Position numbers and translations under genes: made by a program
Assembly (NCBI GenBank): GCA_024742475.1
Contig: JANSYI010000027.1
Location: forward strand, 1-64,000
Length of the DNA: 64,000 nt
Direction of reading: 5' to 3'
Origin: a bacterium
GTDB taxonomy: Bacteria; Myxococcota_A; Polyangia; Nannocystales; Nannocystaceae
Part shown: one piece after another, positions 1 through 9,500 of the stretch
How the letters are laid out: each line of letters opens with the position of its first letter
How positions within the stretch are numbered: position 1 is the stretch's first letter
Notes under the pieces: generated by a model
Databases searched by the model: none
What the model was told of the DNA's origin: nothing
Seen by the model: only the letters and a program-made list of their open reading frames with translations

Positions 1-463
1 CGGCGTCCGACTGAACGCAGCTTTGAACTCCTGGGGTCGTTGGATCGATATCGGTGAACTCGACCACGCTCGTTGTCGGGTCGTCGCCGATCAAGTGGCT
101 GACGCAGGCGGCGTAGCCGGCATCGGCAATGTCATCCACGATCGCGTTGTACGTTGAGAGCTCCGTCGCGTTGAGCGTCTCCGCGGCGAGAATCGCGTCG
201 ATCGCATCCTTGACAGTCTGATGCTCAGCTTGAGTATCCGTGCATGCTCGAGCAAGGAAGAACCCCGCTGTCGGGATGGGTGGCTCGAAGGTCTCCGGCG
301 ATGGGCCCCCGTTGTCACAGAACTGGTCGAAGAGGTCGTCGTCGTCAGCATCTTCGACGACGGGACGATGCTCCCAGCAATGCACCCGACACGTCGTTGA
401 TGCGTCGATGCTGCAGCTCGCCGACGCGACCAGAGCGCTACCAACGCTGAGAACTCGGCTCAG
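1..463 (-). CDS. Putative lipoprotein, partial (runs off window start)
   Basis: About 154 codons are open on the minus strand and continue past base 1. No ATG or GTG opens the frame. The best start is a CTG at 461-463 giving a short basic start, a hydrophobic core (VLSVGSALVASA) and then SC, which looks like a lipoprotein signal; an AG-rich stretch lies about 12 nt upstream. The rest is acidic with several cysteines. An ATG-ATG pair just upstream is out of frame by one base, so a sequencing error or frameshift at the start is an alternative. It lies directly behind another small Cys-rich lipoprotein gene on the same strand. No domain is recognised. The frame is coding-like, but the start is uncertain. 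Confidence 0.5.
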   Translation of the reverse strand, partial: MSRVLSVGSALVASASCSIDASTTCRVHCWEHRPVVEDADDDDLFDQFCDNGGPSPETFEPPIPTAGFFLARACTDTQAEHQTVKDAIDAILAAETLNATELSTYNAIVDDIADAGYAACVSHLIGDDPTTSVVEFTDIDPTTPGVQSCVQSDA

Positions 464-470
464 GTCCTCA

Positions 471-923
471 TCATGATCCTTCTCCCTCGGCGGAAACCGG
501 ATGATCACTCCCGCAGCTGACACGATCTTGAAGCTGCTGCTTGCATGGGTACTCCTGCGTGGGCGGCGTCCCCCAGTGCGCCAAGCTCTCCTCGCACGAC
601 AACGGCTCAAGGCACGCGACGTAGTCGTCCCACGGTCCGACGCACGCGTCTGAACCGTCTTCCTGCGGCCCCCAGTGCCAAACAGAATCCACTTCGGCAC
701 AGAGTTCGACGCAGCTGTCGATGCTCTCATACAGGGGGAACCGCGGATGAGTCACGTTTCCGCACTCAGGGTCCATCCAGCTCTCGCAGACCACCCTGCA
801 AGGGCCGACACGATGCTCAACCACCTGGACAGGCTCCTCCGGCTGCTCGACGTTGGGGCGACATCCAACCGCCGGCACACAAAACAACGCCGCCGTCGCG
901 GCGACCCAAACACTCCTCATCAT
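471..923 (-). CDS. Small cysteine-rich lipoprotein
   Basis: This 150-residue protein starts with a clear lipoprotein signal: basic start, hydrophobic core (VWVAATAALFCVPA) and lipobox AVGC at residues 18-21. The mature part has about a dozen cysteines, suggesting a disulfide-stabilised small domain outside the cytoplasm. No family is recognised. Seven bases separate its stop from the presumed start of the next minus-strand lipoprotein, so the two are probably one transcript. The promoter should lie in the gap 924-1192 shared with a divergent lipoprotein gene. Function unknown. Confidence 0.75.
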   Translation of the reverse strand: MMRSVWVAATAALFCVPAVGCRPNVEQPEEPVQVVEHRVGPCRVVCESWMDPECGNVTHPRFPLYESIDSCVELCAEVDSVWHWGPQEDGSDACVGPWDDYVACLEPLSCEESLAHWGTPPTQEYPCKQQLQDRVSCGSDHPVSAEGEGS

Positions 924-983
924 CTTCTTCTGCCTCCTAGCATGCAGATACCGTAGGGGACCCCGGCAAGCCGAGGCAAGATC

Positions 984-1001
984 ACGCCGACAAATCGGCG
1001 T
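984..1001. repeat. Inverted repeat in divergent intergenic region
   Basis: A perfect 7-bp inverted repeat, ACGCCGA/TCGGCGT, with a CAAA loop lies in the 269-nt gap between two divergent lipoprotein genes. It could be an operator or an RNA hairpin. There is no T-run, so a terminator is unlikely. Nothing else is recognised in the gap. Confidence 0.35.
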
Positions 1002-1192
1002 CCCTGCGAAGATCAGCGCCCGGGTGCTCGTCGTGGCCCGACGGCCGGATTCTCAACCCAACTGCATCCGCCCGAGGCGCCGCGATGCAGCGCCCACCTG
1101 CGACGCTTGTTCGCGGACGAGGTGTTGCAGCTTCGTGGTCCCACGCTTGGGTGGTGACGCCCTCCTCGCGTTCCTCGAGTCGCTCTAGTCCG

Positions 1193-1606
1193 ATGCGCTG
1201 CCTCCTCGCCGTCGGCCTGAGCGCTTCCCTACTGGGGTGTGCGCAGGCCGAGCCCTGCGAGGAGAACCTCGGCGCGCAGACCTCGATCGCCTCGGCAATG
1301 GTGGACGTTGCGAGGTTGGGCACGTTCCACGAGCCAACCGTGATCACGACAGGCAACAACTCGGTTGTCGCCGAGCTGGACGGCACGGAGGACCCGAACG
1401 TCGGGGAGGCCGCATACGACACACTGTCCTCCAACGGCAGGGCTGCCTCTCCAGGCCCGCTGCTAGCACGCAGCGCACATGGAGCGGCGAAGGTCGTGGC
1501 CTGCTTGCCGCACGACCTGCAGGGGGCTTGGAGGGCACCGAGAGAACACTCACACGAGACGCGGAGTGAGTCCGTGTTGCTAGCCGGGACATCCCTGTCA
1601 GCTTGA
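1193..1606 (+). CDS. Putative lipoprotein, possibly truncated
   Basis: The ATG at 1193 is chosen because it opens a textbook lipoprotein signal (MRCLLAVGLSASLLGC, lipobox LLGC at 13-16); longer starts only add unrelated sequence. The first 70 or so residues have normal composition for a secreted protein. The last third is rich in Arg, Ala and His and looks less like a folded domain, so a frameshift or degeneration near 1440 is possible. No domain is recognised. It sits 59 nt upstream of the FG-GAP lipoprotein on the same strand. Confidence 0.5.
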   Translation: MRCLLAVGLSASLLGCAQAEPCEENLGAQTSIASAMVDVARLGTFHEPTVITTGNNSVVAELDGTEDPNVGEAAYDTLSSNGRAASPGPLLARSAHGAAKVVACLPHDLQGAWRAPREHSHETRSESVLLAGTSLSA

Positions 1607-1665
1607 AGCAGGGGAGCATTCTGTAGGATACTCGAAAGCGATGGAAATGCGTTTCGCTCGAAGGG

Positions 1666-3450
1666 GTGAGCATTGCGGTGATTGGGCTTTCTGGGCTTGG
1701 GCTGATAGCGTGCGTGGTTGAGGAAGATTCTGGAGCTGACACGGATACCTCGGGTGACCCTGAGTGGGTCGAACCTCCGGCGGCCGTGAATGATGGAGAC
1801 GGAGAGGGGCATCTCCAGGTTCCATCACTCAGCAACTCTGACCTGACAGCGATCGTAGTTGGAGCCCCGTTAGACGACGTCGATGGAGTCGCAGACGCGG
1901 GAGCGGTTTCGGTCTTCGGAGGTCTTCAGGGGGGGTCTTTACCCACGACACCATCAGAGTTCTCTGATCGTTTCTACGAAGACGGTAGGTCGAACGTGTG
2001 CGGCTCCGCCTATGGGCAGCATTCCTTCGCGTCCGATTCGACGACGGCTGATCGCTTCGGACATCACCTCACGTTCCACTCGGAGACAATCGGGACGACG
2101 CTCGGGAGCTACAGGACAAGTCTCAGCATCTCGTCACCGTACGCGAGTGAAAACGACGGACGAGTGATGCTGCATCGGGCTGCCGTTCGAGGCTGTCAGA
2201 CGTGCCCACTTTTCTCTCATGCACCTCCGTTCGACTGGGAGAAAGGGCACCCCTTTGGAGGAGACGAGTTCGAAACGGAGTTTGGCGCTTCTGCAGCGTT
2301 CGGGGTGTTCAGTCACGTTGATGTCGACGACGTTGGCACTTGGAGAAGTTCGGCCCAGGAGCATCTTGTTGTAGGAGCTCCAGCCTGGCAGGGGGGAGGT
2401 GGCGTACACGTCTTCGAAAGGGAGTTTGATGTCGGAGGGGAAGACTACCGGTCGTACGAAAAGCCGGGAAACCCTATGGACGGCAGCGTTGAGTGCAACC
2501 GGCAGAATTCGAGCTCGCCGTTCATCGCGTTGCGAGACAACACCCTGACGGGGGGTTTTGGGATCGGAGAAGAATTTGGCCGCTCGATGGCTGTCGCGGA
2601 CTTTGACTGCGACGGCTTCGATGACCTCGCGGTTGGTGCGCCTGGAGCTGACCTTCCAGCGGGACTTGGAGATGCTGTCATTGAAGATGCTGGCGCTGTC
2701 TATCTCTTCCGAGGTGGTCCCGATGGTCTCGGGTCTTCGGGTACGATCGTGATTCATCAGGGAGTCTTTGGGACGGCGGGAGAGCCGGAGGATGGAGACA
2801 GGTTCGGGGAGGTTCTAGCCGTAGCGAACGTGAACGGCAGGAGCCTTGACGTAAGTCCTCCAGCGACGAAGTGGTCATGCTGGGATCTGGTCGTTGGAAC
2901 ACCAAATGAAGACAAGGGAAGGGGTGAAGTCCAGGTATTCTTCGGAGACTCCATGACGCCTGGGGCGGTCGGGCCCATCTACAGGATTGGAGAAAACGGT
3001 ATACCGGGAGCACGTGAGGAAGAGGATCGGTTCGGCGCTGCGCTCGTCGGCTATAGGTTCGACAGCGGTGGTTTTGACGACCTTGCGATCGGAGCCCCAG
3101 GAAAGGAGGGGGGACGGGTTTACGTTCTTCCGGGTTCGATGAACGGCCCTGATACGAACGGGACCCTCGTTCTCCAACAAAATGTCGACGACGTCGCAGG
3201 GGACGACTTCGGGGCAGCGTTGAGCGCCTACACGACGTCCGGTCGTGGGGCCGTTGTTGTTGGGAAGCCGGGCGAGAGCAACGGTGCGGGAGCGGTGGAG
3301 GTCTTTCTCTTCAGCGAGAACTCGTTCACCGCCTCGCTGATCGGGAAGATTACTGCCGACGGTACTTTCGGCCAGGAGGTTGGGGCTCGATGGGGAAGTA
3401 AGCTTCTTGGGCCTCGAGCGTTCCCCACTACGCCGTGGGAAGTTTTCTAG
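1666..3450 (+). CDS. FG-GAP (integrin-alpha-like) repeat lipoprotein
   Basis: A GTG start opens a lipoprotein signal ending in LIAC, followed by an acidic linker (EEDSGADTDTSGD). The body is built of about six FG-GAP beta-propeller repeats with the characteristic FG...DFD.DG..DLAVGAPG...G.V..F pattern, for example residues around 305-345 (FGRSMAVADFDCDGFDDLA) and 460-500. These repeats form a seven-bladed-propeller-like domain in integrins and many bacterial surface proteins, often binding calcium. The likely site is the cell surface or outer-membrane periplasmic face. The Cys-rich lipoprotein follows 13 nt downstream and is probably cotranscribed. GC at third positions is clearly lower than in genes after 4 kb. 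Partner or ligand unknown. Confidence 0.85.
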   Translation: MSIAVIGLSGLGLIACVVEEDSGADTDTSGDPEWVEPPAAVNDGDGEGHLQVPSLSNSDLTAIVVGAPLDDVDGVADAGAVSVFGGLQGGSLPTTPSEFSDRFYEDGRSNVCGSAYGQHSFASDSTTADRFGHHLTFHSETIGTTLGSYRTSLSISSPYASENDGRVMLHRAAVRGCQTCPLFSHAPPFDWEKGHPFGGDEFETEFGASAAFGVFSHVDVDDVGTWRSSAQEHLVVGAPAWQGGGGVHVFEREFDVGGEDYRSYEKPGNPMDGSVECNRQNSSSPFIALRDNTLTGGFGIGEEFGRSMAVADFDCDGFDDLAVGAPGADLPAGLGDAVIEDAGAVYLFRGGPDGLGSSGTIVIHQGVFGTAGEPEDGDRFGEVLAVANVNGRSLDVSPPATKWSCWDLVVGTPNEDKGRGEVQVFFGDSMTPGAVGPIYRIGENGIPGAREEEDRFGAALVGYRFDSGGFDDLAIGAPGKEGGRVYVLPGSMNGPDTNGTLVLQQNVDDVAGDDFGAALSAYTTSGRGAVVVGKPGESNGAGAVEVFLFSENSFTASLIGKITADGTFGQEVGARWGSKLLGPRAFPTTPWEVF

Positions 3451-3463
3451 ACGGAGGATTCAA

Positions 3464-3970
3464 ATGAAGCACTACAGCAAGATGGCAGTTTTTTTCTTCG
3501 CCGTTGGGTGTGGTCCCTCGGTTGACTCTGGCGACCAGGCCGAAGCCGGCGATGAAATGGGTGTCGAGGATGACAGTGCAGCGTGTGCTGAGGGGGCTTG
3601 TCCTGACGAGCTTTCATGCGGTGAAGAGGGAAACGTTTGCATCGGCGGGTTTGGTATTGCTCCGTGTATCGACGGGAAGTGCGGGCCAGCTCCCAGCGCT
3701 TGCTTCGACCACACGACCAAGCCTGAAACGTGCAACGCACTCTGTGCGCGAACAGGGGCGGAGTGTTCCGAGATGGCGTGTGAGGGGGTGACTGCGTTTG
3801 GGTACCCTGGGGCTCCAGAGCTTGCTGATGGTCTCGCGACGATCTGCGGAAAGAACACCGAGGAAGTGATCAACGGAGTGGAGCGCCATGCAATCGGGTG
3901 TGATGAGCCCCTCCCATGGTCAGACGAAGTGGCACTGTTCCAGTGCTGCTGCGACGACCCTTTGAACTGA
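3464..3970 (+). CDS. Cysteine-rich lipoprotein
   Basis: The ATG at 3464 is preceded by a good ribosome-binding site (ACGGAGGA, 8 nt away) and opens MKHYSKMAVFFFAVGC, a lipoprotein signal with lipobox AVGC. The 168-residue product is acidic, with about 20 cysteines, several in C-x(3-8)-C spacings resembling small EGF-like or dickkopf-like knots, and ends in a CCC cluster. It directly follows the FG-GAP lipoprotein and may be its partner. No family is assigned. Its codon use resembles the FG-GAP gene rather than the rest of the window. Confidence 0.75.
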   Translation: MKHYSKMAVFFFAVGCGPSVDSGDQAEAGDEMGVEDDSAACAEGACPDELSCGEEGNVCIGGFGIAPCIDGKCGPAPSACFDHTTKPETCNALCARTGAECSEMACEGVTAFGYPGAPELADGLATICGKNTEEVINGVERHAIGCDEPLPWSDEVALFQCCCDDPLN

Positions 3971-4030
3971 TAGGCCGAGTGAGTCGGAGAGGTGCTTCCA
4001 GGCTCGCGCCGGGACTGACCACAACCCCGC

Positions 4031-5296
4031 TCAGCGCCCGGGCCTTCGAGTAATCGACACCAAGCCCGGGCCCTTCGGGGCCGGCTCGGGCGCGTCGGCG
4101 GGTTCGACGACGATGTCGAACACGCCGTAGTCGAACGGCTCGCCGGGCGCGGCCTCTGCCGGGACCAACCGCTCGCGCAACCCCTGCTTTTCGAAGTGGC
4201 GCGCCCGGAAGTGGCAGTAGGGGTTGTTGCCCGGGCGGCCGAGGATGGCGTGCGCGGTGAAGCTGCAGCCGCCCAGGCAGGTGGCCGCAAAGGGGCATTC
4301 GCGGCAGAAGCCCCACAGGTCGTCCACGGTGCGCGCCCGGGTGAACGCAAGCTCCGAGGTGTCGTTCCAGATGTCGGCGAGCGGGCGCTGGCCCAGGTGC
4401 CCGCCCACGTAGTGCGAGGTCTGAAGCGAAGGGCATCCCTTGACGGCGCCGTCGGACTCGATGCCCATGACGAACCGGCCCGCCTGGCAGCCCTGCCAGT
4501 GGTCGTCGCCGTCGGGTCGAGGCGAGCGCAGCGTGCCCTCTTCGGGCCCGAAGTACCCGAGGTTGTTGCCGACCATGACGCTCATCGACGCCGCCGCTGC
4601 ACGGCGCTTGATCGCGGCGACGCGCGGCACCAGGTCCAGCAGGTCCCACGGCTGCAAGAGCATGTCGGTTCGGTCGGCCGCCCGCCCGAGCGGTGTGGTC
4701 AGCTGGATCTGCCAGGCCCCCACGCCCTCGGCGCGCAGGTGCTCGAACAACCCCTCGAGGTCGTCGCGGTTGAGCCGATTGAAGTTGGTGTTCGCGCTGA
4801 TGGCCATGCCTGCGTCGCGGCACAGCCGAAGCGCCGCGGTGGCGGCCGCAAAGCTACCCGCGAGAGCCCGCATGCGATCGTGGTTCGTGGCCAGCCCATC
4901 GATGCTCACGCTGACCCGCTCGATGCCCGCCTCGGCCATGCCCTTCGCGAGCTGCGCGTTGATGCCCCGTCCCCCGGTCGTCACCACCGGTGTGATCCCG
5001 ACCTCGCGTAGGGCGGCGGCGATCTCGAGGAACCCAGGGTGCAAATACGCCTCGCCCCCGATGAGCACGACCTCGCGGGTCTTCATTTGCGCCAGCTCGG
5101 CCACCACCTCGAGCGCGCGGGCTGTCGTGAGCTCGTTGGGTCGCGCCACCCCAGCCCGGGAACCGCAGTGCGTGCATCCATGGTCGCAGCGCAGGGTCAG
5201 CTCCCAGACCACGTAGGCCGGAAAGAAGGGCGTGGATACGACGTCGAGCCGTCGCCGCGCGCCCGACGTCCTCCCGCGTTCCGGCTCCTCACCCAT
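4031..5296 (-). CDS. Radical SAM protein with SPASM-type C-terminus
   Basis: Cys37-x3-Cys41-x2-Cys44 (CDHGCTHC) is the radical SAM [4Fe-4S] signature, followed by GGE-type SAM contacts (LIGGEAYLH). The C-terminal third carries the cysteine pattern of a SPASM domain (GCPS, then C..CPFAATCLGGCSF and a late YC), which holds auxiliary Fe-S clusters. SPASM enzymes modify peptides or proteins (PqqE, anSME, sactionine synthases). No precursor peptide is next to it. It is divergent, 22 nt away, from a protein with an N-terminal zinc ribbon ahead of a lipobox, a possible but unproven substrate. The tail beyond residue 390 is Pro/Ala-rich. Family call is firm; substrate unknown. Confidence 0.9.
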   Translation of the reverse strand: MGEEPERGRTSGARRRLDVVSTPFFPAYVVWELTLRCDHGCTHCGSRAGVARPNELTTARALEVVAELAQMKTREVVLIGGEAYLHPGFLEIAAALREVGITPVVTTGGRGINAQLAKGMAEAGIERVSVSIDGLATNHDRMRALAGSFAAATAALRLCRDAGMAISANTNFNRLNRDDLEGLFEHLRAEGVGAWQIQLTTPLGRAADRTDMLLQPWDLLDLVPRVAAIKRRAAAASMSVMVGNNLGYFGPEEGTLRSPRPDGDDHWQGCQAGRFVMGIESDGAVKGCPSLQTSHYVGGHLGQRPLADIWNDTSELAFTRARTVDDLWGFCRECPFAATCLGGCSFTAHAILGRPGNNPYCHFRARHFEKQGLRERLVPAEAAPGEPFDYGVFDIVVEPADAPEPAPKGPGLVSITRRPGR

Positions 5297-5318
5297 GGTT
5301 CGATGCTAGCCTCGAACC

Positions 5319-5912
5319 ATGCGCAGGTGTGAACGGTGCCCGGGATTCATCCCACAGGCCGCGTCGGCGTGCCCCAACTGCGATGCGCCCAGCGAGCGGC
5401 CATGGTGGTGCAGCCCCGCTGCCACTCGAGGTGCGCTGGCCGGCACGGCGGCGATGACCCTGATGGCCTGCTACGGCGCGCCGGTCAACTGGATATTGAG
5501 CGAATCGGACGCGGGCGAGTCGATCCTGCTCGACGCCGACAACGCAACGGCCGAGGGCAACGTGGAGTTCACCGTCAGCCAAGACGCCCTCTCCGAGCTC
5601 TCGAGCGAGCTTGCAGAGGTCTCCCTCACGCTCACGCCCCTGGCCGCGGACACCGCGTTCACCCTCGAGTCCACGATCAACGGCTCGACCACCGAAGAGT
5701 CGTACACGATCAGCGAGGAGCCCGTCTCGATCGTGTTGCCCGCGGACAGCTTCTCCGAGTGTACCGACGACGTCTGCACGCAAACGATCTCCTTCTCGAT
5801 CGAGCTCGTCTCGGGCCGTGCCGTCTTCGAAGGCTCCGCCCGCATCGAGATCTACGGGGCCGATCAGAGCATTCCCACCAACGCGGAGGCGAGCGTCACG
5901 TGGACGCCCTAA
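5319..5912 (+). CDS. Zinc-ribbon N-terminus plus lipobox, secreted domain protein
   Basis: The first 34 residues contain Cys4-x2-Cys7 and Cys18-x2-Cys21, a typical zinc ribbon, plus Cys31. A hydrophobic segment (ALAGTAAMTLMAC, residues 39-51) with a lipobox-like LMAC follows, then about 145 acidic residues rich in Ser/Thr and beta-prone segments. A zinc ribbon in front of a signal/anchor segment is unusual: it would stay in the cytoplasm, or the protein would be anchored with the ribbon inside. The stop overlaps the start of the next lipoprotein gene, so the two are translationally coupled. The divergent neighbour is a radical SAM/SPASM enzyme. Function unknown. Confidence 0.75.
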   Translation: MRRCERCPGFIPQAASACPNCDAPSERPWWCSPAATRGALAGTAAMTLMACYGAPVNWILSESDAGESILLDADNATAEGNVEFTVSQDALSELSSELAEVSLTLTPLAADTAFTLESTINGSTTEESYTISEEPVSIVLPADSFSECTDDVCTQTISFSIELVSGRAVFEGSARIEIYGADQSIPTNAEASVTWTP

Positions 5913-6532
5913 CCCGCCGGGGGCTGCTCGTCGCAGTGCCGCTGCTGACCGTCGGGTGTCCCTTCGACGACGAGCCCGACGACGAGTACGAGTACTGCAG
6001 CGAGCGCTTCGACATCATCTCTACCCCCGACCTGGTCTTCGACGAGGACTCGATGCCGGTGAGCTGGCAGCTCGAGACCACCTTCACCGGTGTCGGCCAT
6101 GACCCCGGCGAGTACTACGGCCCGCGCGTGGTCGTGAACTTCTCCGCCGTCGCGGTGAGCAACGACGCAGCGGCTTCGAGCGCGACGCTCACCGTCTCGC
6201 TTGGCGAACCGGGCCAGGATCCGTGGGTCTCGGAGAACTTCGCGATCGCCGTCGGAGCACCACGCGAGCCGTTCGCCTTCGACAGCTCGCTCGTCGAGAT
6301 CATCGCTGCCGCGTGCGGTGAGATGGAGACCTGCCCACGCGACCTCGAGCTTCGCATCGCGTCGTCCGGCGAAGCGGTCGTCGTGATTCAGGGTCTCGCA
6401 GCCCGGCTCCAGAGCAGCATGCAGACCGAGCGCTACGAGGGATGCGGCATCGCGGACGCAGCGGTGGAGACCGGGCCCGAAAGCAGCGACGGCGCCGACG
6501 CTTCGTCGGGCTCGGGCGAGTCCACCGGCTGA
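5900..6532 (+). CDS. Lipoprotein, translationally coupled to upstream gene
   Basis: A GTG at 5900 lies 12 nt before the upstream gene's stop codon, so the two frames overlap. The start gives a basic lipoprotein signal (TRRGLLVAVPLLTVGC, lipobox TVGC near residue 20). The mature region has paired cysteines, resembles a beta-sandwich by composition, and ends in a Ser/Gly/Asp/Thr-rich tail. The tail-end linker is unlike the other lipoproteins here, whose linkers follow the lipobox. It converges with the kinase gene, with only 11 nt between stops. No domain is recognised. Confidence 0.75.
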   Translation: MDALTRRGLLVAVPLLTVGCPFDDEPDDEYEYCSERFDIISTPDLVFDEDSMPVSWQLETTFTGVGHDPGEYYGPRVVVNFSAVAVSNDAAASSATLTVSLGEPGQDPWVSENFAIAVGAPREPFAFDSSLVEIIAAACGEMETCPRDLELRIASSGEAVVVIQGLAARLQSSMQTERYEGCGIADAAVETGPESSDGADASSGSGESTG

Positions 6533-6543
6533 CCGCGCGCCCT

Positions 6544-9500
6544 CTACCTCACTCGGTTCGCGCGCGCCCAGCCGGCAAGTCGCTCGAGGTCCTCGGTGGC
6601 GTCGGCCTTCGAATAGCCTTCGCGAGCGGAGACCAGGAGGTCGGCCGCCTGTTCGCGCGTCGCCTTCGAGGCCTCGGATGCGACCAACGCCCTCGCGTAG
6701 ACGAACGCAGCCTCACCCCACATCAACGGGTCGGCGTCGCTCGTCCGAGGCCACGCCTTGTGTGCCAACGAAAGCGCCTCGTCGGTGGAACCGAGCTCCA
6801 GCAACACCCGCGCGAGCGAAGTCCGCACGCTCGCCACTTTGGGGTGCTCGGAGCCCAGCATCTCGAGCCGAATGTCCAGGGCGCGGCGATACTGGGCCCG
6901 CGCCTCTTCGAAGAAGTCCTGCTCTTCGAGCATCGCCCCGAGGTTGTTGCACGCGATGGCCACCGAGGCGTGACGCTCTCCCAGAGTCTTGCTCAGCGTA
7001 CCCAGGACCTTTCGATACGCCTCCGCCGCCTGGGCATGCTTGCCGCGTCGCGCGAGATCGTTGGCGATGTTGATCCGCGCGACCGCGGTGTCGTGGTGAT
7101 CGGGGCCGAGCGTCGCCTCCGAGATCTCGAGACCCCGTTCGTGGTGGTGGAGCGCCGCGTCGAAGAGACCCTGGGCCTGCTTGGCGACGCCCAGGTTGAC
7201 GTGCGTCCGGGCCAGCGCGCGGTGGTCGGGGCCCAGCGCCTCTTCCTGGAGCGCCAGCGCTTGGCTGAGTTCGACGTCGCAGACCTTCCACTGACCTTGG
7301 CTGCACAGCGCCAGCGCGAAGTTGACGCGCGCGTGCAGCACCTCGGGGTGCTCGGGTCCGAGCGCTGCCACCCGCAGCTCGAGAGCCTTGCGGTGCGCCG
7401 CCTCGGACTCGTCATACTTGCCCTGTTGGTAGTACGAGGTCGCGATGTTGACCATGGCCATGGAGACGTTGGGATGCTCGGGCCCGACGCTCCTCTCCCA
7501 GATCTCCATCGCCCGTTGATGCTCGCGCAGCGCTTCGGCGTGACGGCTCTGGGCGGTCAGCACGAGCGCCAGCGAGTGGTGCGAGTTGGCGAGCGAGGCG
7601 TGCTCCGGACCCAGCGCGTCCAGACGGAGGGTAAAGGCTCGACGCTGAGCGACCTCCGCCGCCTTGATGTCTCCCTTCTCGACCAGCACGAGCGCGAGCG
7701 TGTTGGCGACGTCGGCCTCCTCGAGCGGGAAACCGCTGGCCAGCCCCTCTGCCACAGGAAGCAGCGCCAAGGCGGCGTCGAAGCGCGTCATCCGCTTGCC
7801 GAGCACGAACATCAGGCGCGTGACCGCGTCGCGCGTCAGGGGGCGACGTGCGGTCGAGGCGTGGGAGCGAACGGCCTGCTGTAGAGGTTCGACCGCCGCC
7901 TCATAGCGGCCGAGTGCCTCGAGCACCTTGCCCTTCTCGAGCAGGAGTTCGGCACGGACGGCCTGGTACCCGACCCCAACGAGCGCGACCTCCGACGCTT
8001 GGACCCGCTCGAGGGCGGGGCCATAGCGACCGCCGTTGCGTTCGGCCTCCGCCTCCGCGAGCAGCCGCCGGCCCTCTCGCACCTGCTCCGCGTCTTCGGG
8101 CGGCGGAGGTTCGATGTCGGCTTGCAGCCGCGGCACGTCGGCACACTCGTCCAGCGGCGGCAGGCCCCTGAGCACGGCGTCCACGTTCTGGCGCACCTCG
8201 TCGTCGGCGTTGGCGAGCACACCCGTGACCGCCCGCAGGTCGAGCTCGGCCGAGCGTAAGCAGCTCATGCGAAGGTCGAGCACAGCCTCGGATTGCACGC
8301 CACGGATGGACGTCGCCGCACACGCGTCCTCGTGGGCGGCCACCCAATCGCTCGCGTAGTCGTCCAGGCGAACCCGGGTCCGCTCCCACAGCGCCCGGGC
8401 GTAGGGCGTCTCCTCGACCAGCAGCGCCGTCTTGACCGCGATCTGGCGCGCGTCGCCCCAGGCGGTCTCCATCTCGCGCTCGGCCCCTTCGCAGACGGTG
8501 TTCCGACCTCCGACCCACGCTTGCCACCCCAGGCCGACGGTCGACACCGCGAGCACGCCGATGCCCGCGAGGGTCAACCGCGCCCTGCGTCGCTTGCCTG
8601 GATCCTGCGACAGCCGATCGAGCAGTGCATCCATCGACGGCCATCGGTCCTCGGGCGCAACGGCGAGCCCGCGAACGAGGGCATCCACGACGAAGCGCGG
8701 CACCCCCTCTCCTGGCCACGCCGGCGGTCCATCCCGCTTGAGCGCCCCGAGGTTCCGGCCTCGATACGGCGGATGGCCACTGAGCGTCTCCCAAAGCGCG
8801 ACACAGAACGCGAACTGGTCGGTCGCGGGCGAGAGCTCGGCGCCGCGATGCTGCTCGGGCGCCATGTATCGCGGCGTGCCCAGCACGATGCCCACCTTCG
8901 TCTGCGTTTCCTCCGACATCGCCTCGGGCGCCGAGTCATCGCTGCCATACGACGTGGTCCGTGTCGCCGGCTTCGCGAGACCAAAATCGGTCACCTTCAC
9001 GGCGCCGTCGTCGGAGAGCAACACGTTGGCGGGCTTGAAGTCACGATGCAGCAGCTCGGCCTTGTGCGCTGCTGCGAGACCACGACCCGCAGCCACGAAC
9101 GTGTCGACCACTTCCCGCCATGCGTGAACCCCCTCCCTCATCCAGTCGCGCAGCGTCTTGCCGGGGACGAACTGCATCACCAAGACGATCTGTCCGTCGG
9201 GGAGGGTCTCGACGTCGTAGACCGGTACGACGTTGGGGTGGGAGACCTTCGCCATGGAGCGTGCCTCGTTGATGAGCCGCCGCGAGGCCGACTCGGACAG
9301 CGCGTTGGCCCGCAGCTCCTTGACCGCGACCTCGCGTTGCAGCCGGGGGTCGTAGGCGCGCAGCACCCTGCCCATCCCGCCGGTCGCGATCTCGGCGATC
9401 ACCACGTACCGGCTGATCGTCTTGCCGACCGGCGCCTCAGCGCGATGGGTACCCTCGATGTTCCGGGTGCGCACCGAATCCTCCGGGTCTCCCTTGGGGC

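Noticed and set aside
4031..5296. Radical SAM gene as maker of a sactipeptide
   Set aside because: No Cys-rich short precursor with leader lies within several kb; only the zinc-ribbon protein is near.
6442..7884. 480-codon plus-strand open frame
   Set aside because: It lies opposite the TPR part of the kinase gene and its protein is Arg/Gly/Val-rich with no motif; a GC-rich antisense shadow.
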